Notes: a model not told the origin generated them from the sequence alone. Shown: positions 7,583 through 14,924, counted from the stretch's first letter. The stretch: DNA of 22,335 nucleotides from Promethearchaeota archaeon (GCA_016839425.1 JAEOUI010000002.1:1-22335), one strand, 5' to 3'. Program-made: numbers and translations.

Positions 7583-7606
7583 TTTTAATTTTTTTGAAAA
7601 TTAAAA
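7583..7606 (+). terminator. Inverted repeat after the thiolase gene
   Basis: TTTTAATTTT, a four-base loop TTTG, then AAAATTAAAA form a perfect 10-base inverted repeat, starting 14 bases after the thiolase stop. It may serve as a terminator hairpin. Its loop contains the TTG at 7594 that could be mistaken for the start of the next gene. Confidence 0.4.
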
Positions 7607-7640
7607 ATTTACTTCTTGATAATATTAAAAATCTGGAATT

Positions 7641-7650
7641 TTATTATATT
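7641..7650 (+). promoter_or_regulatory. TATA-like box of the TrmB-like gene
   Basis: TTATTATATT, centred 36 bases before the ATG at 7681, predicts a short leader of about 10 bases and supports that ATG over the upstream TTG at 7594, which would lie upstream of the promoter. Confidence 0.4.
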
Positions 7651-7680
7651 TCTAGATCTAAAAATACAAAGTTGATTTTA

Positions 7681-10470
7681 ATGGAAAATATCCTTAAATC
7701 ATTAAATCTATCAAAGGAAGAACTTGAAATCTTCAATAATAGTTTTGGAAAAACTCCTTATACTCTTGAAGAAATTTCCGACAACCACCCTAATATTCAT
7801 CCAGATAAAATTCCTGAAATAATTGATAACTTAATCGATCAGAAATTATTTTTAAACATCGTACCAGAAGGATCTAATCTGGTGCCACGATATATTGCCT
7901 TACCACCATTGAATGCCATATATAAGACTGTAATTGCCTCGGGAGAATATTCTGAAAAAGTTGACGAAGAAAAATCAGGAATAAATTTGCTCGTATTAGA
8001 TATTCTAAAGGCTTCAAATAATGCCGTGGGAATAGATTCAATAATTAACGAGATAAATATGTTAAAAAACAATTTCGAAAACGAATCCTCAGACATTAGA
8101 AACGAAGTGCAAGAAATAATGAACGAAATGCAAACAAGAGATGATTCTTCCTTCTTCTATACAAACTTCGAAGATACACTCAAAAAAGACATTCACGCAT
8201 ATTTTGCGAGCGTTCTAGAAATCATACTCCAAATGGACAACGAATCAGAAGATACTTCCGATTTAGACTTCATGAATACGGAACAATGGAATCAATTAAA
8301 AACTTTTCTAAAAACTTTTCTCGCTAAATTCGTGCATGAGCGTTCCATAGAATTAGATGCTCATATTTCGGGAAATTTTACAGAACTCAAGAATTTCTTC
8401 GCTTCTAAACTCGCTGTGACAAAAGAAGAACAATTCGGACAAAATGTAGTAAATCTTGGTATTCTTAAGATCGTGATCGAGAAATTAGATTCCCTTTTGG
8501 AAAAACTATCGAACAAAAAGAAATCTATTGAAGAAACATCAGAAATTCAAAAAGAACTCTCTGGTCGAATCGATTTTGAATTAAAAAATATTAATCAAAA
8601 GATCATTGAGAATTTAAAATATATAGAAGATATCCTTCCGAACACAATTAAGAATTACTTCAACATAGATGATTACTGGTATATATCCAACGAGGCTAGC
8701 ATTAAAGAAGAAATCGCTAATATCATACAAAATCAAGCTGAAGAAATTACCATTATAGTACCGAATATAAATCATTACTTGCCTATCGAAACCTTGAAAG
8801 ATCGAAGCGGAAAAGCAAAATTGAATTTATTTGCTTCGGATGCACATGATAGTGATATTACAGCTATGATTAAGACTTTTCCAAGTATTCATTACTTAAG
8901 AATCGAGAAAAATAAGGCAATCGTCATAAAGGGTGAGAGCAGGCTCGTTATTGGGATTTCTGGGCTTGAAGGGGGTGATATTGGAATAAAAACAAGAGCG
9001 TTCGGAATTAAATCTCAGGAATTAATTGATTTATTAAACCCGGTTGTAGAACAGTTAAAAAGTCAAGGCAAATTACCTCCTAGAAAACAAGTAAATAATA
9101 ATTTTAACCTCATCATTGAAAACATACATTCATACAATGGCGATCAAATTAGATCTTTATTGCAAGAAAATTTGGATGTCCTTTCCAAACTCAAAGGAAT
9201 CTCACTTAAACTATTAGAACTCAAGTTATTAACAAGCAAGCTAAAGGGCATAAAAACAGTTCTAAATGAAGAATTAAAGAAAGGATTAATCGAAAAAATC
9301 AAAACTTGGAATGAAGAATTAACGGGATTACCATTGATGGATGTACCAGAAATAACTAAGACTCAAAAAGAAGAAGAAATACAAGTTCAGATTCTAGACT
9401 TGGGCATTGAACCTTCAAGACCTTTCGAAGAAGCAGAAAATTTTGGATTTTTTGATAAAGAAAAAATCGAACCATTATTTGACATTTTACTTGAAGTAAT
9501 AGACAAGGCTAAAGGTTCCGAATTAAGTGAACAAATCCAAAACGCAATTAATACTTTAATTCAAATTCAAGGATACGGAATAATAACAACTTGGAAAGAG
9601 GAGCTTGGCAAGGAAGAAAACGCTGAGAAAATCTTAGAGATCCCATTTCAAGAGAAGCTACGCCATGATTTAAGGCAATGGAAAGAAGCAATATTAGATT
9701 CTATTGGAACAAGCTCAAAAAAGTCTTTTGAGCACAAAACGATTGAAAAAGAAAAAATAAAAGAAGAAATCGATTTAGGGGATTATGTTAGTCCCGGTCT
9801 GATGCAATCTCAAGACGAATTAACTCCAGAACAAGAGGCAGATATAAGTTTATCTGAAGAAAGTCCTAAACGATCTAACAAGGAGCTATTAAAGGATTAT
9901 TTTGAAAAGCTTTTAACCCAGGTTGAGATCCTTTCAGGAATAGAAATAAGTAACATTCTACAAGACTTAGGAGACGCCCTTGTAGAAGAGCACGGATACA
10001 TGGCAACAAAAGAAGTAAGACCTCTTATTTCAAAAGTAAAAATTTTTAGGGGCCCAATTGAAGAGGACATAAAGCAGGTCTTTTTAGAGGAAATAACGAA
10101 CTTAAAACAAAAATATATTGGAGAGGAAGAAGATGATTTGCTTGGCGATTACCAACCAAGTTTTGCTACAATGGATGAAGAACCAGAACCAATATCTCCC
10201 CCCGAAAATGTGGATGATGAGGGTGGTTCTGAATTATCAACACTTTTCTCAAAAGTTTTAGAGGATATTCTAAGTTTAGAAGGTTATAAATTAACCGATA
10301 ACCTCCAAGAAATTGCAGATATCATAATGCAAACTAAAGGCGCTTTATCAGCTCGCTCTATTCGACCATGGATTAGTAAATTAAGAGCCATTCGAGACCC
10401 AGTAGACGAGGAAACAAAAACACAATTTATTGATGAATTCTCGAAATTGAAAGAAAAATTTAGTGAATAA
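7681..10470 (+). CDS. Large TrmB-like winged-helix protein with tandem C-terminal helical repeats
   Basis: This 929-aa protein begins with a winged-helix domain of TrmB type (residues 1-75: LSKEELEIFNNSFG, then TLEEISDNHPNIHPDKIPEI). A long helical region follows (about 100-340), then an alpha/beta segment at about 350-460 (EITIIVPNINHYLPIETLKD, with a VIKGESRLVIGISG core) that resembles the effector domain of TrmB regulators and PLD-like folds; no catalytic HxK motif is visible. The last third holds related helical modules at about 597-673, 735-812 and 851-929, separated by acidic, low-complexity linkers. The last two match well (shared IRP/VRP-L/W-ISK and the spacing P-x-x-E-E-x-K). A usual TrmB is about 260-350 aa. 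DNA-binding is likely; whether it is a sugar-responsive regulator or a structural protein is open. Confidence 0.7.
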   Translation: MENILKSLNLSKEELEIFNNSFGKTPYTLEEISDNHPNIHPDKIPEIIDNLIDQKLFLNIVPEGSNLVPRYIALPPLNAIYKTVIASGEYSEKVDEEKSGINLLVLDILKASNNAVGIDSIINEINMLKNNFENESSDIRNEVQEIMNEMQTRDDSSFFYTNFEDTLKKDIHAYFASVLEIILQMDNESEDTSDLDFMNTEQWNQLKTFLKTFLAKFVHERSIELDAHISGNFTELKNFFASKLAVTKEEQFGQNVVNLGILKIVIEKLDSLLEKLSNKKKSIEETSEIQKELSGRIDFELKNINQKIIENLKYIEDILPNTIKNYFNIDDYWYISNEASIKEEIANIIQNQAEEITIIVPNINHYLPIETLKDRSGKAKLNLFASDAHDSDITAMIKTFPSIHYLRIEKNKAIVIKGESRLVIGISGLEGGDIGIKTRAFGIKSQELIDLLNPVVEQLKSQGKLPPRKQVNNNFNLIIENIHSYNGDQIRSLLQENLDVLSKLKGISLKLLELKLLTSKLKGIKTVLNEELKKGLIEKIKTWNEELTGLPLMDVPEITKTQKEEEIQVQILDLGIEPSRPFEEAENFGFFDKEKIEPLFDILLEVIDKAKGSELSEQIQNAINTLIQIQGYGIITTWKEELGKEENAEKILEIPFQEKLRHDLRQWKEAILDSIGTSSKKSFEHKTIEKEKIKEEIDLGDYVSPGLMQSQDELTPEQEADISLSEESPKRSNKELLKDYFEKLLTQVEILSGIEISNILQDLGDALVEEHGYMATKEVRPLISKVKIFRGPIEEDIKQVFLEEITNLKQKYIGEEEDDLLGDYQPSFATMDEEPEPISPPENVDDEGGSELSTLFSKVLEDILSLEGYKLTDNLQEIADIIMQTKGALSARSIRPWISKLRAIRDPVDEETKTQFIDEFSKLKEKFSE

Positions 10471-10476
10471 ATAATT

Positions 10477-10490
10477 CTTCTTTATTTTTT
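10477..10490 (+). terminator. T-rich tract after the TrmB-like gene
   Basis: CTTCTTTATTTTTT follows the stop codon by 6 bases without a stem, in keeping with archaeal oligo-T termination. Confidence 0.35.
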
Positions 10491-10526
10491 GTATTGATCC
10501 AGATTTTCGAGATAAATTTGCAGATA

Positions 10527-10538
10527 TTATATATTAAA
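10527..10538 (+). promoter_or_regulatory. TATA box implying a leaderless transcript
   Basis: TTATATATTAAA lies with its centre about 26 bases before the ATG at 10558. Transcription would start on or beside the start codon; no ribosome site is visible upstream, so the gene is probably leaderless. Confidence 0.45.
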
Positions 10539-10557
10539 TGCAAATCAATAATTTGTA

Positions 10558-10920
10558 ATGAAAGAAAGATTTAGAATAAGACCAGGATATAAAAGTAAAG
10601 AGCTTTTAATTGAATTTTGTGGAGATCATCGCAGCGACAATTTTCCACATGTAAGTAAGATTTTATGCAAGGGCTTAAATTCAAGACCAATTACCCATCC
10701 AGAATTTGATACATCGTCCATTGCTCTTAGTCTTGACCGATATATATCGATGTGGGAATACGAAAATGGGCATTACGAATTAGACGATGATATTTGGTCT
10801 CTTTTTATACTGGTTCAAAACAAAGAAAATAACGCTCAAATCATAAAAGACATTGAGAATGTGTTGATAAAAAGCGGTCTCTTTGAAAAAGAACTCGTGG
10901 ATTCCTCAAAATATGCGTGA
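10558..10920 (+). CDS. Hypothetical protein, 120 aa
   Basis: I do not recognise this protein. It is soluble, with no signal peptide or membrane segment and a mixed alpha/beta make-up: an N-terminal strand region (RFRIRPGYKSKELLIEF), a CGDHRSDNFPHV segment, an acidic and aromatic stretch (MWEYENGHYELDDDIWSLFI) that looks like two strands, and a C-terminal helix (IIKDIENVLIKSGLF). Two of its Cys are not in a metal-binding pattern. The size, isolated promoter and unknown neighbour are reminiscent of small accessory or immunity-like bacterial proteins, but nothing shows this directly. Base composition is like that of the surroundings. The following gene has its own TATA box 50 bases downstream, so the two are separate units. 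Confidence 0.65.
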   Translation: MKERFRIRPGYKSKELLIEFCGDHRSDNFPHVSKILCKGLNSRPITHPEFDTSSIALSLDRYISMWEYENGHYELDDDIWSLFILVQNKENNAQIIKDIENVLIKSGLFEKELVDSSKYA

Positions 10921-10958
10921 TCAATAATTTCTTTAAGTTTTATGTATTGAAAAAATTC

Positions 10959-10968
10959 AAATATATTA
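10959..10968 (+). promoter_or_regulatory. TATA box of the 94-aa gene
   Basis: The TATA-like AAATATATTA sits about 22 bases before the ATG at 10986, again predicting a leaderless or nearly leaderless message. Confidence 0.4.
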
Positions 10969-10985
10969 CCTGTAATTCATAAAAT

Positions 10986-11270
10986 ATGGAATTCGAGATT
11001 AAATCGGGAAAGATACATGTAACAGATCCCTGCTATAGTTTAAAATTTCGCTTTGGCGCTTATAATCTTCCCGCCACAAAAGGGATTTGGCAAGTAAGAG
11101 TAAAATATGCAGATAATTGCTTGGGTTATCGTGTTGCTGAATTTTCTGCAATGAATAGTAATATAAAAACTACAGTAGAAGATTGGATCAAGCAACCTTA
11201 TTGGATAGGTGTTGATAGTGGCCAAGCAGGAGTTTTCGATAGCATGATTTACCCAATGATATTATCTTAA
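10986..11270 (+). CDS. Protein with 'DPCY...GVDSGQAG' signature, probably truncated at the C-terminus
   Basis: The 94-aa product has VTDPCYSLKFR at 12-22, a GIWQVRVKYAD strand pair, GYRVAEF, and GVDSGQAGVFD at 75-85. I recall this set (DPCY, RVAEL, GVDSGQAGIFD) from bacterial and phage proteins of unknown function, some filed near DUF4241, usually about 150-200 aa long. Those proteins continue with a Gly/Ser-rich C-terminal half. Here the frame stops 9 codons after the signature, and no frame of the next 300 bases supplies the missing part. It may be a short version or a decayed gene; transfer from bacteria is plausible. Its own TATA box suggests that it is still transcribed. Confidence 0.6.
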   Translation: MEFEIKSGKIHVTDPCYSLKFRFGAYNLPATKGIWQVRVKYADNCLGYRVAEFSAMNSNIKTTVEDWIKQPYWIGVDSGQAGVFDSMIYPMILS

Positions 11271-11304
11271 TAATATTCTCATAACATCACCTTATATACA
11301 TAAC

Positions 11305-11328
11305 ATCGTGAAACGCTGATTTCACGAT
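11305..11328. repeat. Perfect 9-base inverted repeat
   Basis: ATCGTGAAA and TTTCACGAT flank the six-base loop CGCTGA, 34 bases after the 94-aa gene. It is richer in G+C than its surroundings. It is not followed by a T run, so it may be an operator or RNA hairpin rather than a terminator. Confidence 0.55.
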
Positions 11329-11781
11329 CAATTCATTGTACTATCTCTAAATGAATATAAATATTGAATGTTTTTAATCCACTTCTTAACTTCTTTATTA
11401 AATAATCATCCAATATGATAAAAGATCGTTCTGTAAAATGTAATCTTGTGAAGTATATTTTTACATTAGTAGAAATCATTTATTTCGTCCCATACAATAT
11501 CATTTTTTTATATGAAGATATTTTTTTATCACATTTAGATTATAATGACAGTAATAATTTTCAACGAGAAAAATAGTTAATTTAGATTTATTAGTTATTT
11601 ATCAGAATAGAAATATGGTATAAAGTAAAGGAATGAGAAAATCATTCTGTGCTTATAAATAGTTTAACATTCATTAGAAGAAATAAAATTAAAATAATCT
11701 TTTTCCTATTGGATTAAACAACATTTCTTCCAATTAAAAAAGCAACTTTTATTAACAATTGGATTTTAAATCAATATTAAA

Positions 11782-11804
11782 GGCAATATTTATACGATAT
11801 TGTC
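11782..11804 (+). promoter_or_regulatory. Promoter of the serine hydrolase with palindrome over the TATA box
   Basis: GGCAATAT and ATATTGTC form an inverted repeat (one G/T mismatch) on either side of TTATACG. The TATA-like ATTTATAC (11787-11794) lies within it, 45 bases before the start codon. A dimeric repressor binding here would block the basal factors. Confidence 0.4.
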
Positions 11805-11835
11805 TGTCAACAACAACAAATTTAAGTGAAGATAT

Positions 11836-13692
11836 TTGGTTGAAAAAAAGAAATTAATTTTAGGTATTTCAATTTTGACAATGCTCTTTCTAGGCTTTTT
11901 ACCCAGTCCAATGGTTAAAGCTAGCGAAATTGAATACTATTTTCCAGAAAGTGACGACACATGGGACGAAAAGTCGTTATTATCAGGAGGACTTGACCCC
12001 AACATCATTGAAGATATGTACGATTTTATTGCTTCAAACGGGACTTGGATAGAAAGCATCCTGATTTCTAGAGATGGATATATTAGTCATGATCAATATT
12101 TAATGAGTTATATAAGAATATCTCAAGATACTTATGGTGCTATAAGACCTACTGATCTCGTTGGATTAGATTTTACTCAAATAAGGGATGACAGACACGC
12201 CTGTTGGAGCGTTACGAAATCTGTTACCTCCTTACTTACGGGTATAGCCATAGAGCAAGGTTATTTAGATAATGTGAGTGTAAAATTCTTCGATATTTTC
12301 TCCGATAAATGGGATCCAACACATCCAAACGCAACTAAATTATTGGATATAACAGTAGAAAATCTGCTCACAATGTCTCCTGGTTTTGAATGGGACGAAG
12401 CGACTGATGGTTTTGAACTTTGGCCTCAAGCATATAAAGGTTATAATTATAGCTTATCTTATATTCTTGAAAAACCATTAGCATACGATCCTGGAACAAA
12501 TTTTACATATTCGACAGGAACTACAGAACTCTTGGCTACTCTATTACAAAATGTTACAAATACGAAACTTTTCGATTTTGCTTGGACAAATCTTTTTGAA
12601 CCAATTGGCATTGAAGCAGAGGATATTGAATGGTTCGAAAATCCATGGGAGTGGGGTACACCAGGCTTGGAAAATATTTCGCATGGTGGTTTTGGAATTT
12701 ACGCAACTCCTAGAGTTATGGCTCGTATAGGAGAATTATGTCTTAATAACGGAACATGGAACGGTACTCAAATTGTTTCGGGAGAATGGATTTATAATTC
12801 CACTCGAGCACATAATACCCCAATTGGTCTTGGAGAAGATTGCGATTATGGTTATCTCTGGTGGGAGAGAAATGAGCCTGAAACAAAATATTATTTCGCA
12901 AATGGTGCGTTCGGACAACAAATAACGGTGGTACCTGATCTTGATATGGTTATTGTTTTTACTTCAGATGCAATTCCAGATCCGGTCCCTGCTGCTTTAA
13001 ATCATATTATCGAGAATTTTATTATTCCCGCTGCTAAAGCCGAGAATCTAAGTATTGGCAATCCCTTGAGTAATATAGGATATAGAGCAACAGCGCCGGA
13101 TTTCGAGATTTATGCCGAAAAACCATATCGTAATACAACTTGGTACTCTTTAAATAATTTAGAGAATATCACTTTTACGGAATTTAGTGGAACTTTAAAC
13201 CAAACGCAATGGGCAACATTACCAACTGGATCATATTTGTTAACTTTCTACGCAAATAGCTCAACTGGGGAAATTATTAATAAAACAACAACAATAATCA
13301 AGGATATTGACGATCCCATAATTAATGTGGAAATTCCATATGATTCTTATAATACTACGGCACCAACATATACAATATCGATTGTAGAAGACTTTCTTGT
13401 AAGGACATGCTATACGCTAGATGATGGAGAAACAAATATAACTATAACAGATTTAGATGGTACAATAGACGAAGATCTATGGGCTGATCTTCCCGATGGA
13501 AATGTTACAATAACCTTTTATGCAATCGATATTGCAGGAAACATTGGAAGTTATCAAGTTGATCTTACAAAAATCACTTCTACATCTAGTTCAGAAGAAG
13601 CAATTCCGGGTTATCCTTTATTAGCGATATTCGGGGTTCTCTCTATCGGTGTTGTGTTAATTTCAATAAAATTAAAATCAAAAAATCATTAA
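11836..13692 (+). CDS. Secreted, membrane-anchored serine hydrolase (beta-lactamase/class C-like) with C-terminal repeat domains
   Basis: This 618-aa protein belongs to the penicillin-binding protein/beta-lactamase-like serine hydrolases (peptidases, esterases, amidases). The TTG start follows GTGA by 6 bases and gives a signal peptide (KKK, then hydrophobic 7-27). The SxxK motif is Ser125-Val-Thr-Lys128 (CWSVTKS), the second motif is Tyr225-Ser-Thr (FTYSTGTT), and the third region reads FANGAFGQQI instead of K-T-G, as in many esterase-like members. After the domain (to about 400) come two related modules, each with a G-T-[LI]...W-x-x-LP-x-G...TFYA core. The chain ends in Pro-Gly-Tyr, a membrane helix and KLKSKNH, like archaeal C-terminal sorting tails. 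Many N-x-S/T sequons fit an N-glycosylated surface protein. The substrate is unknown. Confidence 0.87.
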   Translation: MVEKKKLILGISILTMLFLGFLPSPMVKASEIEYYFPESDDTWDEKSLLSGGLDPNIIEDMYDFIASNGTWIESILISRDGYISHDQYLMSYIRISQDTYGAIRPTDLVGLDFTQIRDDRHACWSVTKSVTSLLTGIAIEQGYLDNVSVKFFDIFSDKWDPTHPNATKLLDITVENLLTMSPGFEWDEATDGFELWPQAYKGYNYSLSYILEKPLAYDPGTNFTYSTGTTELLATLLQNVTNTKLFDFAWTNLFEPIGIEAEDIEWFENPWEWGTPGLENISHGGFGIYATPRVMARIGELCLNNGTWNGTQIVSGEWIYNSTRAHNTPIGLGEDCDYGYLWWERNEPETKYYFANGAFGQQITVVPDLDMVIVFTSDAIPDPVPAALNHIIENFIIPAAKAENLSIGNPLSNIGYRATAPDFEIYAEKPYRNTTWYSLNNLENITFTEFSGTLNQTQWATLPTGSYLLTFYANSSTGEIINKTTTIIKDIDDPIINVEIPYDSYNTTAPTYTISIVEDFLVRTCYTLDDGETNITITDLDGTIDEDLWADLPDGNVTITFYAIDIAGNIGSYQVDLTKITSTSSSEEAIPGYPLLAIFGVLSIGVVLISIKLKSKNH

Positions 13693-13696
13693 ACTA

Positions 13697-13706
13697 TTTT
13701 TTTTTT
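13697..13706 (+). terminator. T10 tract after the serine hydrolase gene
   Basis: An uninterrupted run of ten T begins 5 bases after the stop codon, between two convergent genes. It is a simple archaeal terminator. Confidence 0.5.
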
Positions 13707-13721
13707 ATTCTTAAATAAAAT

Positions 13722-14282
13722 TTAAATTGCTGTCCAACATTGTGCTCTGCCTTTTTTGCCCGTTCGCTTAACTTTTTTAGCGCTTTCCAAATCTGATATG
13801 ATTTTCCAGATTTGAGCGTTTGAAACCTTGAAATACTTGCGGAGTTCGGGTGTTGACATTTCTGTTTCGCTCAAGATATTAACGATTAATCTTTCGATTT
13901 CATCTATTTCCTCTTTATCCGAATTTTCACCCTCGTTGCTCTGTTCGTCTTCATCGAGATTTTCCATCTCAACCATGTATCTATTAGCGATTTTATTTAA
14001 TTGTTGGATGTTATTCTCGATACCTTGAGGTTTCATGAACAAACAACACAATTCTAAATCCCTTGGAAACGCAACGATGTAAAAATTATCGTATAGAATT
14101 GCCCTAGGTTTTTTACCAGCATTTCCGCCTCTAAAAGCTAAATAAAAGCTCATTGCAAATTCATCCAAGTTCACAATATTTTTTTTTTGATCATGTTCTT
14201 TTTTCCATTTTAAAAAAGGACCGTCAATCATATCAAAACCGATTAATGCGGCACCAAATAACTCGTTTTCGTTAAAATTCAA
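13722..14282 (-). CDS. Longin-like domain fused to a winged-helix domain
   Basis: The 186-aa protein has an N-terminal alpha/beta domain (residues 1-112; FGAALIGFDMIDGPFLKWKK, then ILYDNFYIVAFPRDL) of the longin/roadblock type, which in eukaryotes and Asgard archaea regulates or docks small GTPases. An acidic linker (DEDEQSNEGENSDKEE, about 115-130) leads to a winged helix at 132-186 (ERLIVNILSETEMSTPELRK, NAQIWKIISDLESAKKV, ending in a basic wing RTGKKGRAQCW). Its start codon overlaps the stop of the GTPase gene (ATGA, 14279-14282), so the two are translationally coupled. This suggests a GTPase-linked control protein, perhaps of transcription. The longin label is by pattern recognition and less certain than the winged helix. 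Confidence 0.72.
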   Translation of the reverse strand: MNFNENELFGAALIGFDMIDGPFLKWKKEHDQKKNIVNLDEFAMSFYLAFRGGNAGKKPRAILYDNFYIVAFPRDLELCCLFMKPQGIENNIQQLNKIANRYMVEMENLDEDEQSNEGENSDKEEIDEIERLIVNILSETEMSTPELRKYFKVSNAQIWKIISDLESAKKVKRTGKKGRAQCWTAI

Positions 14283-14812
14283 TTTAAATTTACCTCTTTT
14301 CTGGAAATTACTTTATTTAATTCTTTTTTTATGATATTGATTAATCTTAATTTATATGAAGGATCGATTGCAATCATAGCATGAGTTTGCACTTCGAGAA
14401 TTTCTTCTATTTTATCTACATCCAATCGATCTTTTCTTTGCTCATATAGGTCCTGCTTATTTGCAATAGCAATGATCGGACATTCGTCATCCAAAATTTT
14501 ATCTGCAACATCAATTAACGCACGCGAGGACATTACATTTCTTAAAGTAGAGTCAGTTACAACCATTACAATATCCGAACCTAACAAATAACTGCTAAGA
14601 TATGTATTCATGTAGATGTTCTGACCACCAAAATCCCATATTTTGATTCTAAAATCTTCAAATTCGACTGTTTTTAAATCAAAACCCTGCGTTGGCATAT
14701 AAATTCGATCAATTAATTTCTGCGAGAGTAATTTTAACAAGCTCGTTTTTCCAACGGCAGGATATCCGATGATTGATATCTTTGCAAGGTTATTTATTCT
14801 CGAGCCAATCAT
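14279..14812 (-). CDS. Arf-like small GTPase
   Basis: This 177-aa Ras-superfamily protein has all GTP-binding motifs: G1 GYPAVGKTS (16-24), switch I PTQGFDLKTVEF with Thr41 (Arf-style PTxGF), G3 WDFGGQ (59-64, the WDxGGQ signature of Arf, SAR and SRbeta GTPases) and G4 NKQD (118-121). G5 is unusual (AIDPS near 148-152 in place of SAK/CA). The catalytic Gln64 is present. It has no N-terminal Gly2 for myristoylation and no C-terminal Cys for prenylation, so it is probably soluble or recruited by a partner. It is one of the many Asgard small GTPases. The ATG has no clear ribosome site; the TATA at 14871-14880 predicts a leader of about 35 bases. Confidence 0.93.
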   Translation of the reverse strand: MIGSRINNLAKISIIGYPAVGKTSLLKLLSQKLIDRIYMPTQGFDLKTVEFEDFRIKIWDFGGQNIYMNTYLSSYLLGSDIVMVVTDSTLRNVMSSRALIDVADKILDDECPIIAIANKQDLYEQRKDRLDVDKIEEILEVQTHAMIAIDPSYKLRLINIIKKELNKVISRKEVNLN

Positions 14813-14860
14813 TTTACATTAAAGAGAAGACTATGAGAATAATATGATGACACTTGAATA

Positions 14861-14886
14861 ATAACCTAGATAATATATAGGTATTA
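14861..14886 (-). promoter_or_regulatory. TATA box of the GTPase gene flanked by a short inverted repeat
   Basis: On the minus strand CTATATATTA (14871-14880) is a TATA box about 60 bases before the GTPase ATG. ACCTA (14864-14868) and TAGGT frame the box symmetrically, which could be a binding site. It gives the GTPase pair a promoter separate from the membrane protein upstream. Confidence 0.4.
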
Positions 14887-14924
14887 TAATTTTAAGATTA
14901 AATTCTTAAAATATTTCTAATAAT

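Larger units (their letters stand above)
11271..11835. other. 565-base gap without a convincing gene
   Basis: This AT-rich stretch lies between the truncated-looking gene and the serine hydrolase. It holds a 9-base inverted repeat (11305-11328), an open frame of 53 codons at 11415-11576 (plus) without ribosome site or recognisable content, and the hydrolase promoter at the right end. Its size is unusual for this window and would fit decay of a longer gene or an unseen small RNA. Confidence 0.5.

Noticed and set aside
7594..7680. TTG start adding 29 residues to the TrmB-like protein
   Set aside because: The TTG lies in the loop of a likely terminator hairpin and upstream of the presumed TATA box; the winged helix begins right at the ATG at 7681.
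11271..11570. Frameshifted continuation of the GVDSGQAG protein
   Set aside because: All three plus-strand frames after the stop were read; none gives a Gly/Ser-rich or otherwise family-like segment.
11415..11576. 53-codon open frame on the plus strand in the large gap
   Set aside because: No ribosome site, no promoter at a fitting distance, and a composition dominated by Ile, Phe, Tyr and Asn as expected from AT-rich noncoding DNA.
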